A stretch of 64,000 nucleotides of DNA from Plazaster borealis (taxonomy: Eukaryota; Echinodermata; Asteroidea; Forcipulatida; Labidiasteridae): positions 8,370,001 to 8,434,000 of the forward strand of contig CM037472.1 of NCBI GenBank assembly GCA_021014325.1. The letters are read 5' to 3'. Position numbers and translations under genes: made by a program. Below, piece after piece: positions 60,601-64,000 of the stretch. Each line of letters opens with the position of its first letter. Within the stretch, counting starts at the first letter, position 1. The notes beneath the pieces were generated by a model that made no database searches, was not told the origin of the DNA, and was given only the letters and a program-made list of their open reading frames with translations.

Positions 60601-63593
60601 GAAGAGAGATTCTGAAGTACCTCAGGTTGATACTCATTGGTTCTCAGAGAGTGGAATCATTGATGTCTTCTTCTTACTGGGACCAACGACTGAACAAGTC
60701 ATGTATCAGTATGCTACCATCACTGGTATGCCTTCAATGCCACCAGTAAGTTGCTGTTATTTAAAGCCATGTCAGAATTAGTGGCTGCGGCTTGTGAACA
60801 AGTGTTGAAGCATAGGAAGCCCAAAGCAACGCTCTTAGCCATAGCCGTAGCCATAGCCGCCAGTGTGGACATGGCCTTATTTAAACATCTATAATGGTAA
60901 TATATTGTTTTCACCCTTTGTAGAAAGAGGTACACATTTTCTGATGAGATCATTCATTTAAATGACTGAAATGAGGGGAAAAGGGAAAACTTGTTTGTCT
61001 CAATCAGATTGAAAAAGCTGAACAGTTTTGAAGGTGAATTGATCTTGTATCAGCAAGCTGACAATTTCAATCACTGCAAATGAAACATCAAGTTGACTAG
61101 AAAAGTGTTTCCAGGCTGAAATTCATTTGGCAAATGTGCAGATTTGGGTTTGCCGACTTGCATTCAATGTGTTTCTTCTGTTAAGCAATCTAAAACTTGC
61201 TGAAATATTAGTTTTAAAGTGGGATACGCTTGTTTTCCAATGCTAGATGTTTCCACTTGGAACATAACACAATGTCAGTCAGCAAACTGGCTCCAATACT
61301 CCCCCCCCCCCGAAATTATTTTTGTTTATGCACCAGGGCTTGATTTCACAAAGAGCTAAGATTGATCTTAACTGTGTATCAATCTAAATTGCTAAGCAAA
61401 GTGTGATGTCACAATACAAATCACTATGGGTATATTGGCATTGAATTCAGATGAATCTTAGTGCTTTGTGAAAACTGAGCCCTGGTACCAACTTTTCATA
61501 TTCATTTTTTTTAGTCGTAGGTTTGTGGTAACACCATGAAAATAATCTCCTAAGTGAGTATGTGTGGTTCTGAGAAGAACTGGAGGTTTACTTGAAGTTC
61601 AAACAGTTCCTAATTAGGAGAATACTGTTCAAAACATTGAGTAAATCTCTGGTTCTTCCACTCGGAACCTTACATACTCAAATACACAGTGTCTCTGCAA
61701 ACCTACATCTCACATTACATGTTAACTTTCCATTTGAATCTTAATAACACTGATGTAGAGAAATATTCAGCTCGATAGTGGGGAACTTAAAATGGCTATT
61801 AATGCAATGTTGTCACTTTGTTTGCAGTTATTTAGTATTGCATACCACCAATGCCGATGGAATTACAATGATGAAGATGACGTTAAAAAGTAAGTCAAAT
61901 GCCACACATCAATAGACCCCTTGCACCTATTTTGGAAGTCAAATTGAATTTAAAGTTCTGGTTGGAATCTGTCATGCACCTGTCACCTAAAATGCACACT
62001 ACATATAAAGCACACAGGAAATATGACTCCCAAAATGGCGCAAGCAAGATTGATCGTGGGCGATAATGTCAGGTTAATTTGGTCAATGTAATATGTTTAA
62101 ATATTCCAAGAATATCTGGAGATACGGTAGGGAGTTGTTGGGGGGGGGTGCAGGGGAATGTGTAAGGATCTAAGGAAATATAGAAGTTGTTCAGTAGCAA
62201 ATGAGCCAATTCAAATTCACATTTTGTCGCAAATCTGACAAATCGAGGTATAAGCTATAGTACTACTATGGCTTATTTGTCGGTATGTCAGACTTGTGAC
62301 GATTTATTTGATGTCGTTGGGGTTCACAACTTATTAAGGTGGAATAATTTCTGATAATGCCACATTTAGGTTTCAAGACTCTTTTCATTTTAATATTTAG
62401 ATATCGCTTTTTCTAGAAATATTAAAGTAGGGCACTATTGATAAGCAGTCTCCATGATTGTTGATCAGCTGAGTTGACTTTAAGTTAATCCATAAATTAA
62501 AGGGAAAGTACACCATTGTATTTTGGAAGAACAATTTCATTTTCACCCACCAGTTTTCAATAAACATACCATTCAACCAATATGTGTGCGTGTCAGCAAT
62601 ATTTGTTATTATTAATTTGATGATTTAGAGTAACTTCACCTAGTGAGTCTAATCTTACTGTTGATTTTATACAGTGTGGATGCCAAGTTTGATGAGAATG
62701 ATATTCCATGTGATGTAATATGGCTTGATATTGAACACACCGATGGCAAAAGGTATGGTTTTAACATCCACCTACTTCTATAACCCTCAATGAATGCTGA
62801 AATCCTTGTGTTAGTTCTTGCTTTGTGTAAATACAAGTAGTGACATAGCGGAGCAGTCTAGTGCAACAGGTTCACGATCGGAGCCCCATGTCATGGCACT
62901 GCTTACCAAAGAATTTTGCGCTTACAACCCCTGTAAAGCGCGTATTTCTATGGGCCATAGCAGGGTGTAAGCGCAGAATTCCACAGTAAGCAGTGCCATA
63001 TCATAAAGCAGTTGAGCAGAAAATACTGCTTAGCAAATATTTTTGCTATGCAAAAAGTGAGTTTGGCACCAGTCACAGCAATGTAAACATTATGGAGTTT
63101 TGGCTGGTAGACTGTTTCTGTTAGGCAAGATTTTTCTGTGGTTATAAATTTGTTGTGCTTGCAGGCTTTATGAAATTGGGCTCTAGTGGTGACAGAGTGT
63201 GGGTTCAGGTCCCGGCCAAGGCACTTCTGTCCCTAGGTAACAGTGTTTTATCTAGCGAGCCATCCATCCATCCATTGGATGGCCTAGGAAAGATGTTGGA
63301 CAGCCATCTGTTCATTCAGCATGCTAACTAATTCCAGCGACAAAAATGCTGGACTCTGACAACCTTTGATCGCTTTACCAATATTGAGAAAAAGAAGAAA
63401 AAGAACAAAATGAACACATCAAGGAAAATGTTACCAGTGCAAAGCGGTATGATATATTAGTACTTGTCTCTTGCAGATTTTAAGTTTGTAACTTACACTT
63501 GGTCTTGCTTTGAACAGGTACATGACGTGGGATTCACACAAGTTCTCCCATCCCATTGAGATGCAAAATCAAGTTGCTGCCAAGGGAAGAAAG
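51602..63593 (+). CDS. GANAB: Glucosidase II alpha subunit (neutral alpha-glucosidase AB), 3' part beyond window
   Basis: Thirteen exons join in phase: 51602-51642, 53293-53400, 54052-54282, 55065-55235, 56098-56152, 56990-57056, 57413-57509, 59019-59120, 59854-59932, 60572-60745, 61828-61889, 62675-62752 and 63518-63593 (447 codons). The product is the ER GH31 enzyme that trims the inner glucoses from N-glycans in the calnexin cycle. A hydrophobic signal segment ([15 protein letters not shown]) is followed by [16 protein letters not shown], the conserved mature start. [56 protein letters not shown] and [15 protein letters not shown] are diagnostic. The acidic linker ([13 protein letters not shown]) is shorter than in human. 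The WNDMNEP nucleophile region lies past the right edge. Translation may start at 51602 or at the in-frame ATG 53297, and both keep the signal segment. The 51602 ATG has the better start context. Confidence 0.93.
52301..52352 (-). repeat. Second copy of the hammerhead-like 52-bp segment
   Basis: On the minus strand this reads TTCTGAAGAAGGTCCGGTCT then GGATCGAAAGCTAAGGCC, matching 24584-24636 with TA dinucleotide tracts on both sides. Here the GGTCC/GGATC stem pairs with one G-U. It lies in intron 1 of GANAB. Confidence 0.45.
54765..54955 (-). repeat. tRNA-derived SINE, second family (reverse)
   Basis: Reverse copy of the element at 32587-32735. The inverted B box lies in TTGAACCTTCGACCTCCGG and the inverted A box in CCAACTGAGCTATCTAGG, followed by the shared body GGGGTGCCAGTCAGAAGCC and TAGCCAGGGATCACACCC. 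In a GANAB intron. Confidence 0.75.
55430..55530. repeat. SINE fragment, first family
   Basis: Contains TCAGTGCTTTCTGAGTCCTG, AAATCCACAGGGTACTCGGG and an inverted B-box relative GGATTCGAACCC. Similar to 55945-56050 in the next part of the same intron. Confidence 0.55.
55945..56050. repeat. SINE fragment, first family
   Basis: Shares ACCCTTACACCAATGTGTTA, AGAGTCCTGTGGGGAAAAAT and GGGATTCGAACCC with the fragment at 55430-55530. It ends about 50 bp before the GANAB exon at 56098. Confidence 0.55.
56824..56898. repeat. Short palindromic MITE (second AGGTGGCAG copy)
   Basis: AGGTGGCAGTAGATTTACC at the left and the inverse of AGGTGGCAGCAGGCATATC at the right, the same termini as 1072-1175. 75 bp, in a GANAB intron. 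Confidence 0.7.
57650..57840 (-). repeat. tRNA-derived SINE, second family (reverse)
   Basis: Closely matches 54765-54955 in order and content (CCTCCGGATTAAAGTGCTGG, ACTAACTGAGCTAGCTAG, GGGGTGCCAGTCGGAAGCC). Both copies have the same orientation within GANAB introns. Confidence 0.75.
58770..58930 (-). repeat. Two adjacent tRNA-like sequences in reverse
   Basis: On the minus strand, GTGGTCGAGTAGTCTGGAGC with GTTCGAATCCCGG resembles a tRNA with a long variable arm, and TCGGGTTAGCGTAGTGGTA with GGTTTGAATCCC follows it. The two heads lie back to back without complete acceptor stems, so I read them as a composite SINE rather than two genes. Confidence 0.5.
60110..60240. repeat. SINE fragment, first family
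   Basis: ACCCATACACCAAAATGTGT and CACTGCATACTCGGTACGTTC followed by CCTGAGTCCTGTG match the body of the first SINE family (18544-18659). In a GANAB intron. Confidence 0.5.
62497..62590 (+). repeat. Partial MITE family C left end
   Basis: TTAAAGGGAAAGTACACC, then ACCAGTTTTCAATAAACATACC and CATTCAACCAA match the first third of the element at 13180-13482. The right part is missing. Confidence 0.55.
62884..63000. repeat. Foldback repeat, TCATGGCACTGCTTACC type
   Basis: Inverted ends TCATGGCACTGCTTACC and GTAAGCAGTGCCATA enclose a further inverted GCGCTTACA / TGTAAGCGC pair. Related to 42667-42782. In the last visible intron of GANAB. Confidence 0.65.
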
Positions 63594-64000
63594 GTATCAA
63601 GAAACCTTTTTTATAATCCAGCTGTGTGGATAGGCAACCAATAAGTGAAGTCTCATTCAAAAGCAGACACAGTTTGGAAATACAAACTCCCAAATATAAA
63701 ACCCTACTTTGTTCTTCTTTATTGAGACCGGGTTTCATGTTGTAAAGTGAATTCCAAACAAAGAGCTGTATATCTATTGACTAGAGCACTAACTCTTGAT
63801 TCAACATGGATGCAGATATATTTGAGGCTTGTGTGTGACTAAGGAATGAATTTATCTTTCTTAGAACTTCCATTCTTCTTGAAACTGAGGCTCATGCAAG
63901 TTTGCATTCCGCTCAAAGGTTCGCTTAAAATGACACACGACAATGAGTACGTGGGTTGGTGCTGTCGCAAAAATTTGCCTCAAATTATTTTGCGTTCAAT
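63594..64000 (+). other. GANAB: Start of a GANAB intron, cut by window edge
   Basis: The exon ending at 63593 is followed by GTATCA and no further acceptor-plus-frame for GH31 sequence. I see no gene in these 407 bases. Confidence 0.6.

Noticed and set aside
1..64000. CRISPR array or bacterial operon
   Set aside because: The repeat arrays have no unique spacers, and the genes have spliceosomal introns.

Overview
This is a 64 kb stretch of an intron-rich, AT-rich animal genome. There are no bacterial-style operons. Coding sequence sits in short exons with GT/AG borders, separated by introns full of TTAA-flanked MITEs, tRNA-derived SINEs, foldback elements and minisatellites. The gene models resemble animal genes, and the repeats look like those I associate with marine invertebrate deuterostomes, so an echinoderm is my best guess. 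That guess is an inference, not something the sequence proves.

I could build four multi-exon genes by joining exons whose splice phases match. (1) On the minus strand at 22939-13711, four exons encode a 346-residue evectin/PLEKHB-like protein: a PH domain, a Pro/Gln/Tyr-rich linker and an unusual Gly/His/Asp-rich C-terminus. (2) On the plus strand at 23774-34413 lies a Ulp1/SENP-type (C48) cysteine protease with all four catalytic residues and their usual spacing; its N-terminal exons are not fully resolved. (3) On the minus strand at 51077-42351, seven exons encode a 404-residue protein resembling a KDZ-like transposase family. The segment expected to carry a conserved catalytic Asp is not found between its last two exons. 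(4) On the plus strand from 51602 to beyond the right edge is GANAB, the glucosidase II alpha subunit. Thirteen coding exons (447 codons) are visible, and the catalytic nucleophile lies beyond the window. A possible last exon of a further gene lies at 2561-2779.

Layout: 1-13.7 kb is mostly repeats. 13.7-22.9 kb is the evectin-like gene, with a 17-bp minisatellite in its first intron. 22.9-23.8 kb is a divergent promoter region shared with the protease gene. 34.4-42.3 kb is a gene-free stretch between two convergent genes. 42.3-51.1 kb is the transposase-derived gene, whose first intron holds a 4.4-kb higher-order minisatellite. 51.08-51.60 kb is a 524-bp bidirectional promoter region with a UPRE-like TGACGTGG, followed by GANAB.

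The genes do not form an obvious pathway. The most noteworthy items are the transposase-derived gene lacking its catalytic segment, its Ulp1 neighbour, the modified evectin tail, the three minisatellites whose units carry palindromes or factor-binding motifs, and a well-defined 1.36-kb DNA transposon with 6-bp target duplications.
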